A stretch of DNA of 40,435 nucleotides, from the NCBI GenBank assembly GCA_903843235.1, contig CAIMOW010000047.1, forward strand, positions 1 through 40,435, written 5' to 3'. The notes below the pieces were generated by a model. The model saw only the letters and a list, made by a program, of their open reading frames with translations. It did not search any database and was not told the origin of the DNA. This document shows, piece by piece, positions 31,631 through 40,435 of this stretch. Both the position numbers and the translations under genes were made by a program. How positions within the stretch are numbered: the stretch's first letter is position 1; every line of letters starts with the position of its first letter. Origin of the DNA: an uncultured beta proteobacterium. GTDB taxonomy: Bacteria > Pseudomonadota > Gammaproteobacteria > Burkholderiales > Burkholderiaceae.

Positions 31631-34600
31631 TTAGTTTTGAGGGCTTGTTGAGGACGAAGAGTTTTGGGTATTTGGTGCATTTGGCTTGGTCTGCTCTTTC
31701 AGTAAGCCCTTGCTACGAATGCTATTCAAAGTTTTTTCATCAATTGGCTGGCCTTTTTGATCAAGCGGAATAACTTCTGGGTCAGTCCATGAGCCTTGTA
31801 CTAAATAATCGGTTTGCATGGCGCGATTAATTTGATTGGTGATCAGATATTGACCCACAAGCGCACTGAGACCGACGATAGGATTAATAACAAATGCCGC
31901 CACTACAGATCCTACAGCAGCATCAATCGTTGGAAATACCGTTATACGAAGGTCCTGTGTCTCTTTGGGAATATTGATTTGACCATTAATGGCGACACGC
32001 GCTTGATCCAACTCCATGGTGAATTGATTAGTTTGGGCAAGACCATTGCTAATATCAAAGCTACTCTCGATAGAATTAAAAGGTGTTCCTTTGGTCACAA
32101 TATTGCCTAGACTGCCTTGGAGATCAAGGGTAGCGAATCTAAAGAGACTTTGTAGACTCAATACATTGAGGAGTTTGGCGGCATCTGAGTTGACCTCCAA
32201 CAGGCGCCCTTTGTCGAGATTAAGATTGATCTTCCCTGAGAGCGTTTCGTAGTCTGGATTCAATAAGTTGTTATCCCACTCTAGTTTTCCAGTGAGCTTG
32301 CCTTGACCGCCTTCTACAGATTTAGCATTACTCCAATGAGCAATAATTTGTCCAGCGTCCTTTACATCCATATCAATGTTTAGTGTGCTGTGGTCTTTTC
32401 CATTTCCAATGCCACTACTCCATTGTCCCGAGAGAGATGATCTACCTTGAGGGTTGGCTATCTGAACGGACTCGATGCTTAAGAGATTTTTGCTGGTGCG
32501 CGACTTAATCTTGAGTGTGCCGAGTTGCGCTTTAGACCAAGAAAAGTCATCAATGGTGATATTTAGGCTTGGAATAGAGTTGGGGTTCGCCTTTGGATTA
32601 TTGCTATTTTTATATTGAGACTCCGGCAAAGCGCTGGCATTAGCAAGGGGCTCTGGAATTCTGAGGCGTGTGAAGCGACCAGTAATTAATCCGCTTGGAT
32701 TGGTGGGGGTTTCTTCCTGCCAGCGAATCTGTCCTGCAGCTTGTGTCGAATTAAGGCGCAATTGCCAGATATCGTTTTTATTATTTCCAATCAAGCCAAC
32801 ATCAGTCCATACGCGATCCAACAGAATTAGTTTTTTGATTTGAGCATTTACTTGAACATTGCTCTCGCCAGTAGAATTCTGTTTGACGGTTTTGTTCCGT
32901 TGTCCTGCACTTAAAAATTCTTGCCATGCATCTATATTCAGTTCGCTAGTTTGTAGATTCAGATCAAATCCCTGTTGGGGAAGATTGGCGGGGGCGCCAA
33001 CGCCTAGTGCATGACGAATCTCATTGTCTAGCCCGAGGCTGCCTTGTAGAGAAATTTGTTCACCAATTTTGCCAGACCAAGTTGCGCGAGCGAGATTTGC
33101 TTTGCTATTAACGTAGGTACGAAGATTGAGTTGGCCTAGCATCGGAGTACCTGCGGATTTTTTAGCCGGGGTGGGGGCGATACTGGCCCAATTTCTTAAA
33201 TCTAATCTTAAGTTGGTTTCGCTACCAGCTTTACTGAAGTTGAGTAAGCCCTCATATTTTGCCGAACCACTCATGCCATTCAGAATCGAGCTGACTGCAG
33301 GACTGAGATCTTTGGAAAAATACTTCTTAATAAAGTTGCCATCAATATTGCCATTAATACTGAAGCTAGGGTTTTCAGTTGCAGAAGGGGCGCTAGTAAT
33401 ATTGATGTCACCTCCTAAGAAATTAGCGGTGACATTTTCAAACTCGGGATTAAGCTCAGTAATCCGAATATTCCCTTTGAGATTCTCTAGAGGTGGAAAG
33501 CTACCCCACTGAGCACGATTACCTGGGAGATCTAACTTCGCATCAATATGGGTATCCGCTTTCCCTGATAGTGGAATGCTTAAGCCCAAATTTAAGCTTG
33601 TGAAACCATAAACTTTTAGATTTTTTTCTAGACTCTCTTGATTTTTGCCTACAGGAGATGCGAAGAGATACTGGAGCATTTGTTGCGCTTCTCCTTGCGC
33701 GCTACCATTAACGGAGAGCATTAATTGCTTGGCGCTGACATTAGGTATCTGGGCATGAACGTTGCTTATCACAACACTTTGATAATTTGCTTTGCTGATA
33801 TCCACGTTTAATGCGGACTGTTTCATGCTGATTTCACCGCTGAGCTTGGTAAATGCAGGCCACTCGCCCTGCGACTTAGGCATGAGAGGAGCGGGTTTGA
33901 AGGTAGCATCAGTGATCGGTAGGTTTAGTGTAAATTCATCGGATTGCCCCCTAGGGAAGGGTATCTGATTCGGGTCACCTTTAATGTGTAGAGTACCGTT
34001 GCGAATGAGGCCAGTATCAAATGCTTTTCCAAGAAACTGCTTGCTATCGCTATCCATCCCAGTAGGAAGGTAGCGATATGCACTAGCAAGTTTTGCTTGT
34101 ACAAAGTTCATGTCTAGGGTCAGTTGATCGGCTTGCTTCGGTCCACTAAGAATATAACTGCTATTGAGTGTGATATTAATCTCAGGATTGCTAAGGGCTA
34201 CTTGCTTCGCATTAATGATCCAGCCGCTTTTATATTTTTCCCAGTTGACTTGCCCGCTAGCTTTATCCAATTTAATTTTTGGCTCAACTAGGAAGTCATT
34301 TATTTCTACCTCTAATTTGGAAGACGCAAGGCTCAGGCTCCCATGTTTTTGGTCGGTTGTAATGATCCCCGTTAAATGAGAAACGCTAGGCATAGATTTG
34401 TTGATGCCGATAAAGCTCAAGTCAATGAGTTTGGCGCTAACAGTAAAATCTAATTTATCGGCATTAAACCAAGTGCCAGGAATGGGTAGTGCTGCTAGTG
34501 CAGATCGCCTTTCTGACCAGTTGATTTCTAGGTTTTGTAATTCACCATCTGCTTCCGATGCCTTGATCCATTGACGGACTTTTTTAGGCAGGGGAAGGTT

Positions 34601-35764
34601 GAGGGCAAATAGGGCAACATCTTCGACCAATATCTGGGGAGATGAAAATCCAAATTCTTTGATTTCACCACCATCTCCAGGCGGCTTCCATCGGAAGGTC
34701 ATGGGACTCAAGTGCTCGAGGGGTGTCGTGCTTAAGCTATCAATGTCCCGCCATGCTAGCGACTTGGTGCTTACTGAAAGTATCTGCTTTTCAGTTGATT
34801 GAATGAGATCAGTTTCCAATCTGCCAAACTCAATGGGATCTTCATCCTTAGCCAATTGAATTTTCAGGTGGTCGGCCACAATGGTGAGGGCGCCCCCATC
34901 AGGTTTGCCGCTGTCAAGATTGAGTTTTCCTTTTGAGCTAATGCTGCCCTTCAATGCATAAAGGGGCACTTTGAAGTCTTGTGTAATTTTGTTTAGATTG
35001 AGGTCGGCAAAATCCCAGGAGAACTCACCAACCCAATCCTTCCAGTTCCCAGCCTGACCTCCAAGGTGATGTGCAAAGTCTGCATTGATTTGGAACTGGC
35101 CTTTATGCCAAGGTGTGCTTGCAATCAAAGTGCCACGGTGATTGCGTAGTCCGTTGCTCAGACTAAGTTCTTGAATCTCAACCGAAGTATTCAGTTTCTT
35201 ATTTTGAAAATCTTCCCAAAAGAATTGAGCGTGACTTACTTTGATTGTGTTTTGTGCGAATAGCCAGTTCTCAGCTGAAAAATCATCTGACTTTGCGCCA
35301 ATCGGTATGCCTGCAATAGAGATGATGCCCCTAGCATCTCTTTGAGCATAAATTTGAGCGCCATCAAATTGAAGTTCATTAAAGTAGGGTTGAAGATGAT
35401 AGAAAGAAATCCAGCTTAATTCACCGCTAATTTTTTGAATTTCCAATAAGGGTTTAGCTTTTAAAGAGGAATTAAAACGCAAGCCGGTGATTTCAAAGAT
35501 GGGTCGAATTCCTGTCCATGAAACTTGCACATCATCCATCGAGACATCTGCACCAATCCGTGCACTGATAAGTTTCTCTAAGGCTGGTTTTGACTTCTCA
35601 ATTTGAGGCCATAGCAAGAAACGAACCCCAAGATGACCGAGCACAAACACTACAAAAATAAAGCCCCCCAGGATGAGAGCGCGCCTACCCCAGCGTCCGC
35701 TTCCGCCTGGAGGACGTTTTTGAAGCACGCTCCGGAGGCGAGGTGGGATGAGGTTGCGAAGCAT
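31631..35764 (-). CDS. yhdP: YhdP family AsmA-like envelope protein (TIGR02099)
   Basis: Very large protein (1377 residues) with one N-terminal membrane helix (ALILGGFIFVVFVLGHLGV, about residues 29-47). A long periplasmic beta-rich body follows and ends in a DUF3971/AsmA-like C-terminal region. Known family members (YhdP, TamB, YdbH) help carry phospholipids between inner and outer membranes. A Ser/Asn/Gln-rich tail closes the protein. AGAGG shortly before the ATG supports the start. It is first in yhdP-nitrilase-tldD-aroG and divergent from glnE across 69 nt, where a sigma32-like promoter is visible. Confidence 0.93.
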   Translation of the reverse strand: MLRNLIPPRLRSVLQKRPPGGSGRWGRRALILGGFIFVVFVLGHLGVRFLLWPQIEKSKPALEKLISARIGADVSMDDVQVSWTGIRPIFEITGLRFNSSLKAKPLLEIQKISGELSWISFYHLQPYFNELQFDGAQIYAQRDARGIISIAGIPIGAKSDDFSAENWLFAQNTIKVSHAQFFWEDFQNKKLNTSVEIQELSLSNGLRNHRGTLIASTPWHKGQFQINADFAHHLGGQAGNWKDWVGEFSWDFADLNLNKITQDFKVPLYALKGSISSKGKLNLDSGKPDGGALTIVADHLKIQLAKDEDPIEFGRLETDLIQSTEKQILSVSTKSLAWRDIDSLSTTPLEHLSPMTFRWKPPGDGGEIKEFGFSSPQILVEDVALFALNLPLPKKVRQWIKASEADGELQNLEINWSERRSALAALPIPGTWFNADKLDFTVSAKLIDLSFIGINKSMPSVSHLTGIITTDQKHGSLSLASSKLEVEINDFLVEPKIKLDKASGQVNWEKYKSGWIINAKQVALSNPEINITLNSSYILSGPKQADQLTLDMNFVQAKLASAYRYLPTGMDSDSKQFLGKAFDTGLIRNGTLHIKGDPNQIPFPRGQSDEFTLNLPITDATFKPAPLMPKSQGEWPAFTKLSGEISMKQSALNVDISKANYQSVVISNVHAQIPNVSAKQLMLSVNGSAQGEAQQMLQYLFASPVGKNQESLEKNLKVYGFTSLNLGLSIPLSGKADTHIDAKLDLPGNRAQWGSFPPLENLKGNIRITELNPEFENVTANFLGGDINITSAPSATENPSFSINGNIDGNFIKKYFSKDLSPAVSSILNGMSGSAKYEGLLNFSKAGSETNLRLDLRNWASIAPTPAKKSAGTPMLGQLNLRTYVNSKANLARATWSGKIGEQISLQGSLGLDNEIRHALGVGAPANLPQQGFDLNLQTSELNIDAWQEFLSAGQRNKTVKQNSTGESNVQVNAQIKKLILLDRVWTDVGLIGNNKNDIWQLRLNSTQAAGQIRWQEETPTNPSGLITGRFTRLRIPEPLANASALPESQYKNSNNPKANPNSIPSLNITIDDFSWSKAQLGTLKIKSRTSKNLLSIESVQIANPQGRSSLSGQWSSGIGNGKDHSTLNIDMDVKDAGQIIAHWSNAKSVEGGQGKLTGKLEWDNNLLNPDYETLSGKINLNLDKGRLLEVNSDAAKLLNVLSLQSLFRFATLDLQGSLGNIVTKGTPFNSIESSFDISNGLAQTNQFTMELDQARVAINGQINIPKETQDLRITVFPTIDAAVGSVVAAFVINPIVGLSALVGQYLITNQINRAMQTDYLVQGSWTDPEVIPLDQKGQPIDEKTLNSIRSKGLLKEQTKPNAPNTQNSSSSTSPQN

Positions 35765-35786
35765 GACCTCTATTATCCGTCAGCCT

Positions 35787-35814
35787 CGAGGGGATCGCCA
35801 AGAGTCTTTCAAGG
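35787..35814 (-). promoter_or_regulatory. Candidate sigma32-like promoter of yhdP
   Basis: On the minus strand CTTGAAA (35814-35808), a 13-nt spacer and CCCCTCGA (35794-35787) give a perfect heat-shock -35 and a half-matching -10 (consensus CCCCATNT). The predicted start near 35779 leaves about 15 nt before the ATG, including the AGAGG ribosome binding site. A sigma70 alternative, TTGGCG-N18-GATAAT, is also present in the same gap. Confidence 0.4.
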
Positions 35815-35833
35815 CTCGGATTAAGATGAGGGT

Positions 35834-38662
35834 ATGACGAATTTTTCCGCGCAAATAGACTTTTTGAAGGGGCATTCCACTTATGCCCAGCGTTGGCTAA
35901 ATGCGCAACCAGAGTGGGAGGGGTGGCTGGGCTCCCAGACCCCCCAAAAAATCGATTTAGAATTCATTCAAAATCTCTTGATCCCTTGCGAAGCTGCAAT
36001 TAACAATGAGGAGCAAGATGAGGCGCAATTCATGGCGGATTTGCGGCTTGCTCGTCAGCGTTTAATGCTGTATTTGGGATTTCGTGATCTCAACGGACTG
36101 GCAGATTTAGATGAGGTCACGCATAGCTTGAGCTCATTTGCTGAGTTGGCAGTCTCGCTATCGATTGCATATATTCGCGAGGATCTTCAAAGGCGCTTTG
36201 GGGTGCCTTGGAGCACCTCTAGTAATACGGAAATGCCTTTAATGGTTGTAGGCATGGGTAAGCTTGGCGGATGCGAACTCAATCTTTCTTCCGATATTGA
36301 TCTGATCTTCCTTTATGAGCATGAAGGTGAGACTCAGGGTGGCTCGAAAAGTCTTTCCAACCATGAGTGGTTTACGCGGATGGGTAAGCGCCTTATCAAG
36401 TTGCTGTCCGAGCATGACGCTAATGGATTTGTATTCCGGGTGGATATGCGTTTACGTCCTAATGGCGATTCCGGTCCATTGGTATGTAGCCTAGACATGC
36501 TAGAAGAATATCTTTTGGTACAGGGTCGTGAGTGGGAGCGTTACGCTTGGATTAAGGGTAGATTGATTGCGCCAATGCCTAGCTCACCTTCTTTTGCTGT
36601 TTGCGAAAAGGAGTTAGATCAAATCATTCGACCTTTTGTTTATCGTCGACATTTGGATTACGGCGTGATTGCAGCCATTCGCGACTTACATGCACAGATT
36701 CAGCACGAGGCAGATAAAAGGTCTTCAGGCCGGCAAGGCCGTTCCCGCGATATTAAATTGGGCCGTGGGGGCATTCGGGAAATTGAGTTTTTGGCGCAAA
36801 TGTTTCAACTCATGCGGGGTGGGACTGATCCTCGTTTTCGCGCTCGACCAACATTAGAAATATTGAGCTTGATCGAGAAAAAAGGCATCTTGCTGGCTAG
36901 CGAGGTGCGGGCATTAATGGATGCATATGTATTTCTGAGGCGCTTAGAACATCGCATTCAGATTTGGGAGGATCAGCAAACGCATTATTTGCCCGATGAT
37001 GAATCTGCTCGAACACGTCTTGCTCAGAGTATGGGGGGTCCAGATGTGACGGAGACGACCACTCAATTCCTGGCTGAGTTAGAGGGGCATCAAAACAAGG
37101 TTGCCCAACTCTTTGAGAGGGCTTTCGTATTAAAAGATAGTGAGCGCTTGGATCTTGCTCCCTTATCGATTGATTGGGAGCCAGATGTCCAGCATTTCCC
37201 CGAGTCGCTGGTTCGCTGGCAAGCATGGAATGGCGGTCCAAAGGAAAGGCAGTTGCCAGAAAAAAGTCGCCTAATTTTTCACAATCTGATTCGCAAGGCG
37301 GCTGAGAGTTTGCAGGCGGAACAGTCCATGCAGGCTAGTGCCGACATCACTTTGCTACGCTTTTTTGATTTGTTGGAAGCCATTGCCAGAAGGAGTGCCT
37401 ATCTCTCCATCTTGTCGGAGTATCCAAAGGCGCTATCTAATGTGCTCGCTTTGCTAAAGGCATCACAGTGGGGTGCGCAGTATTTGACTAGGCATCCACA
37501 CCTATTGGATCATTTACTTCACCCTCGTGCTGAGGCCCTGCTAGTAGAGTACCCAGAGGATTACTGGCGCGAGGTTAAAACGACCTTAAACATGCGCTTA
37601 GATGATGTCATGGCCGATGGTGATGGCTCAGAGCAAGCCATGGATATCTTGCGCGTTACTCATCACAATGAAACTTTTATTACCTTATTGGCTGATCTTG
37701 GTATTGGCGTTGATCAAGCCCTGCCTGTCGAAAAAGTCAGTGATCACCTATCCGCATTGGCTGATTTAATTTTGCAAACGACTTTTGAGCGTGTGTGGCC
37801 GTCAGTTGCCAAGAAGTTTGATTTGCCTGAGGGTCAACATCCTCCTATTGATGTGCCCTTCGCAGTGATTTCTTATGGGAAGTTGGGTGGAAAAGAGTTG
37901 GGCTATGCATCTGATCTGGATTTGGTATTTTTGTATCAGGCGCCAGAGTCAGATTACGCCGCACAAGAAATCTATGGCCTCCTAGCGAAGCGCATGATCA
38001 ACTGGCTGACGTCCTATACCTCGACTGGTAGCCTGTTTGAGATTGATACCCGCTTGCGTCCTAACGGGTCGGCTGGATTTTTGGTGACGAATGCTGATGC
38101 TTTTAAAAAGTATCAGATGCGAGAGGGCGACAACGCAGCCTGGGTCTGGGAGCATCAGGCTTTGACGAGGGCTAGGTTCTCCGCAGGTAACCCAACAGTA
38201 GGTCAATTTTTTGATGGGGTGCGCTTTGAGGTTTTGAGTCAGAAACGCAATATTGATGTATTGCGTAATGAGATTTTAGAAATGCGTCGCAAGGTGCATG
38301 CTGGCCACCCTAATCCCGCTGGCGAGTTCGACTTAAAGCATGACGCTGGTGGAATGGTGGATATTGAATTTATTGTGCAGTTCTTGGTCTTGGCGTACTC
38401 ACATCAACACCATCAATTGATTGGTAATTTAGGAAATATTGCACTTCTGAGAATGGCTGCAGAAGCTGGCTTGATAGAGCGGTCTGCTGCTCAGGAGGTG
38501 GCTGATGCTTACCGTTTGTTCAGATCTCGTCAGCATCGTTTACGTCTTGATGGCGCAGAAAAAACTCGGGTGAATATTCAATCAGAGTTGGCTCTAGTTG
38601 GCGCCAGAAATGCCGTCCTCCATTTATGGCAGCAGATTTTTAAATCACCATCTGATATTTAG
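35834..38662 (+). CDS. glnE: Bifunctional glutamine synthetase adenylyltransferase/adenylyl-removing enzyme
   Basis: Adjusts glutamine synthetase activity by adding or removing AMP in response to PII and glutamine. The 942-residue length is close to E. coli GlnE. Two nucleotidyltransferase domains are visible: GMGKLGGCELNLSSDIDLIF near residues 141-159 (adenylyl removal) and YGKLGGKELGYASDLDLVFL near residues 680-699 (adenylylation), each with its Asp-x-Asp metal pair intact. Helical linker segments lie between them. GAGGG just before the ATG is a close ribosome binding site. The stop overlaps that of convergent recN in TTAG. glnA and PII genes are not in the window. Confidence 0.97.
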   Translation: MTNFSAQIDFLKGHSTYAQRWLNAQPEWEGWLGSQTPQKIDLEFIQNLLIPCEAAINNEEQDEAQFMADLRLARQRLMLYLGFRDLNGLADLDEVTHSLSSFAELAVSLSIAYIREDLQRRFGVPWSTSSNTEMPLMVVGMGKLGGCELNLSSDIDLIFLYEHEGETQGGSKSLSNHEWFTRMGKRLIKLLSEHDANGFVFRVDMRLRPNGDSGPLVCSLDMLEEYLLVQGREWERYAWIKGRLIAPMPSSPSFAVCEKELDQIIRPFVYRRHLDYGVIAAIRDLHAQIQHEADKRSSGRQGRSRDIKLGRGGIREIEFLAQMFQLMRGGTDPRFRARPTLEILSLIEKKGILLASEVRALMDAYVFLRRLEHRIQIWEDQQTHYLPDDESARTRLAQSMGGPDVTETTTQFLAELEGHQNKVAQLFERAFVLKDSERLDLAPLSIDWEPDVQHFPESLVRWQAWNGGPKERQLPEKSRLIFHNLIRKAAESLQAEQSMQASADITLLRFFDLLEAIARRSAYLSILSEYPKALSNVLALLKASQWGAQYLTRHPHLLDHLLHPRAEALLVEYPEDYWREVKTTLNMRLDDVMADGDGSEQAMDILRVTHHNETFITLLADLGIGVDQALPVEKVSDHLSALADLILQTTFERVWPSVAKKFDLPEGQHPPIDVPFAVISYGKLGGKELGYASDLDLVFLYQAPESDYAAQEIYGLLAKRMINWLTSYTSTGSLFEIDTRLRPNGSAGFLVTNADAFKKYQMREGDNAAWVWEHQALTRARFSAGNPTVGQFFDGVRFEVLSQKRNIDVLRNEILEMRRKVHAGHPNPAGEFDLKHDAGGMVDIEFIVQFLVLAYSHQHHQLIGNLGNIALLRMAAEAGLIERSAAQEVADAYRLFRSRQHRLRLDGAEKTRVNIQSELALVGARNAVLHLWQQIFKSPSDI

Positions 38663-40329
38663 TTTTGTTCTAGGAGTTCACGCGCGTGGCGACGGGTTGT
38701 GTCTGTAATAGTGGCCCCACCAAGCATGCGCGCGACTTCTTCAACGCGATCTGCCCTAGCCAGAAGGCTGACTTCGGAAAGCGTCTTTTCGCCACTTTGG
38801 GATTTGCTGACCTTGAGATGGTGATTGCCTTGTGCGGCTACTTGTGGCAAGTGGGTGACACACAAGATCTGATGTGACTCGCCCAACTGACGTAACAATT
38901 TGCCAACGGTTTCGGCAACAGCACCACCAATGCCGGCATCGACTTCATCAAAAATGAGCGTAGGGGTAAATGAGGCTTTGCTGGTGATCACGCTAATGGC
39001 AAGACTAATACGTGCTAACTCTCCACCAGATGCGACCTTGGCTAACGCACGAGGCGTACTGCCTGCATGGCCGGCAACCAAGAACTCAATTTGTTCCAAG
39101 CCATTCGAACCACCTTCGCTCAATGGGATTAGCGCAATTTCTAATTGGCCGCCAGCCATTGATAAGTCTTGCATCGCTTCAGTAACGAGCTTGCCAAGAT
39201 CGATGGCTGCCTCGCTACGTTTTTGGGATAGTTGCTTTGCCAACTTGAGGTAAGCAGCTTCTTCTTGCTGTACTTTTTCACGCAAGGCTTCAATATTTTG
39301 GGAGGCAGTCAGAGCCTCAAGACGGTCAGCAGTTTCCAATAATAAGTGTGGCAACGCATTGGCCTCGGTACGGTATTTTCTAGCAGCCGTATGTAAAGCT
39401 TGCATCCGTTCTTCAACTTGACTCAAGCGTTCTGGGTCAAGGTCAAGTTTTTGCAGGTAGCGATTAAGGCTATGCACAGCCTCATCAATTTGAATTTGTG
39501 CTGATTCTAGGGATTGGCTCACTTCAGTTAGCGCAGCATCATGTTGGGCTAAAGCGCTCATATTTGAGCTGGCTTTGGAGAGGGCAGATTCCACTGAGCT
39601 GTCAGAATCAGACAAGACGTCAATGGCTTCTTGGCAGCCACTCATAATCTTGGCGCCATTGGCAAGTCGCGCATGCTCGGTTTGAATGTGATCCCATTCG
39701 CTTTCTTGTGGTGAGAGCTCTGTCAATTCTTCGAGTTGCCATTCAAGCCTTTCACGTTCACGCTCAATGTCTTGACCAGCATTTTCAGCCTGTGCCAAAA
39801 GACGACGCGAGTCGCTGACGATCTTAAATGCTTGCGCTACTTCAACAGCAGTTGGCAATAGTCCAGCATGACGATCCAGTAGTTCACGCTGTGCACCGCC
39901 CTTGAGTAGTAGTTGATGAGCGTGTTGACCATGAATATCGACCAATTGATCACCAGCTTCGCGCAATTGCACGAGTGTTGCCACGCTGCCGTTAATGAAA
40001 GCGCGACTACGTCCATTACTTTCCACTATTCTTTTGAGGAGCAGACTTTGGCCTGCATCTTCAGCAGGGAAACCTTGATCATCTAACCATTGACTGAAGT
40101 GCGCTATTTGTTGGGAGTCAATACGGAAGAGGGCGCTGATTTCCGCGCGGTTACTACCCTCTCGAATTTGGCTGCTATCTGCACGTTCACCCAGTACCAG
40201 ACCTAGGGCATCGAGGAGGATGGATTTGCCAGCACCTGTTTCACCAGTTAAGACGGTAAAGCCGGCAGCAAAATCAAGTTCAAGTTGATCAACAATGACA
40301 AAGTCACGGAGTGCAAGAGTTTGAAGCAT
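38659..40329 (-). CDS. recN: DNA repair protein RecN
   Basis: SMC-like ATPase for double-strand break repair. The 556-residue protein has Walker A GETGAGKS (residues 29-36), a long coiled-coil middle (about 150-370, rich in Glu, Ala, Leu and Arg), the ABC signature KVASGGELARISLAIS and Walker B TLIFDEVDAGIGG. It lies 26 nt downstream of the nadK stop, a common betaproteobacterial arrangement. No LexA-type operator is evident in the small gap. The C-terminus lacks the Leu-Ala-Ala degradation signal known from E. coli RecN. Its stop overlaps that of glnE. Confidence 0.97.
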   Translation of the reverse strand: MLQTLALRDFVIVDQLELDFAAGFTVLTGETGAGKSILLDALGLVLGERADSSQIREGSNRAEISALFRIDSQQIAHFSQWLDDQGFPAEDAGQSLLLKRIVESNGRSRAFINGSVATLVQLREAGDQLVDIHGQHAHQLLLKGGAQRELLDRHAGLLPTAVEVAQAFKIVSDSRRLLAQAENAGQDIERERERLEWQLEELTELSPQESEWDHIQTEHARLANGAKIMSGCQEAIDVLSDSDSSVESALSKASSNMSALAQHDAALTEVSQSLESAQIQIDEAVHSLNRYLQKLDLDPERLSQVEERMQALHTAARKYRTEANALPHLLLETADRLEALTASQNIEALREKVQQEEAAYLKLAKQLSQKRSEAAIDLGKLVTEAMQDLSMAGGQLEIALIPLSEGGSNGLEQIEFLVAGHAGSTPRALAKVASGGELARISLAISVITSKASFTPTLIFDEVDAGIGGAVAETVGKLLRQLGESHQILCVTHLPQVAAQGNHHLKVSKSQSGEKTLSEVSLLARADRVEEVARMLGGATITDTTRRHARELLEQN

Positions 40330-40355
40330 GTCTTAGCGTAGCAAAGAACTCGACA

Positions 40356-40435
40356 TCAGAATGTCGATGGGTACTCATTCCAGTGCAGTTTCTCGCGCAA
40401 GGTTTTGTAGTCACTATGGTTGCGAGGGTGCAAGA
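40356..40435 (-). CDS. nadK: NAD kinase, C-terminal end only (cut by window edge)
   Basis: The minus strand from the window edge reads LHPRNHSDYKTLREKLHWNE and then five more residues to a TGA at 40358-40356. This matches the conserved C-terminus of NAD kinase (HP-D-x-Y-x-x-LR-x-KLHW), which phosphorylates NAD to NADP. It is too short for the ORF track. The position directly before recN supports the call. The rest of the gene lies beyond the window. Confidence 0.85.
   Translation of the reverse strand, partial: LHPRNHSDYKTLREKLHWNEYPSTF

Noticed and set aside
36897-37241. 114-residue minus-strand ORF inside glnE
   Set aside because: Antisense shadow within the GlnE coding sequence; Pro/Ser/His-rich wording typical of a reversed reading frame.

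Overview
This window looks like a core-chromosome segment of a compact, moderate-GC betaproteobacterium of the Burkholderiales. The gene order (mnmA-GST-purB, queA-tgt-yajC-secD-secF, recG-oxyR, yhdP-nitrilase-tldD, nadK-recN), the split transhydrogenase alpha subunit and the relatively AT-rich coding style suggest Polynucleobacter or a close relative. That genus assignment is inference from gene content and protein wording; no search was run. Nearly every base is coding and no intergenic gap reaches 300 bases. I see no insertion sequence, prophage, CRISPR array, tRNA or rRNA. || Layout. 1-2240: groES-groEL with a sigma70/sigma32-type promoter, a CIRCE operator for HrcA and a strong terminator. 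2374-4719: an OFA-family MFS carboxylate transporter convergent with an orphan Bug-type solute receptor. 4782-7726: pntAA-pntAB-pntB (proton-translocating transhydrogenase), leftward, with a perfect inverted repeat upstream. 7901-12496: mnmA, a leftward YibF-like GST, then purB-waaA. 12493-18016: leftward queA-tgt-yajC-secD-secF (queuosine tRNA modification plus the Sec accessory complex). 18047-21925: recG-oxyR-ubiA. 21922-27455: leftward glcD-glcE-glcF-yggS-proC, tightly overlapped. 27473-28039: PduO-type cobalamin adenosyltransferase. 28115-35764: leftward yhdP-nitrilase-tldD-aroG. 35834-38662: glnE. 38659-40435: leftward recN preceded by the 3' end of nadK, which is cut by the window edge. 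|| How the genes work together. Most are housekeeping: protein folding and export, tRNA modification, DNA repair, envelope assembly (waaA, yhdP), cofactors (ubiA, adenosyltransferase, YggS) and amino acid, purine and nitrogen control (proC, aroG, purB, glnE). The more ecological parts are glycolate oxidation (glcDEF) and the two carboxylate uptake proteins, which fit growth on small organic acids. || The hunt found no convincing undescribed multi-gene system. The most notable signals are architectural. Three of six convergent gene pairs overlap at their stop codons with no terminator, while the other three carry clear hairpins. Two divergent pairs have start codons only 17 and 30 nt apart; in one, both starts fall at the predicted transcription start. 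There is also a perfect 11-bp inverted repeat before pntAA, a sigma32-like promoter before yhdP, and a G-tract plus hairpin between tgt and yajC.
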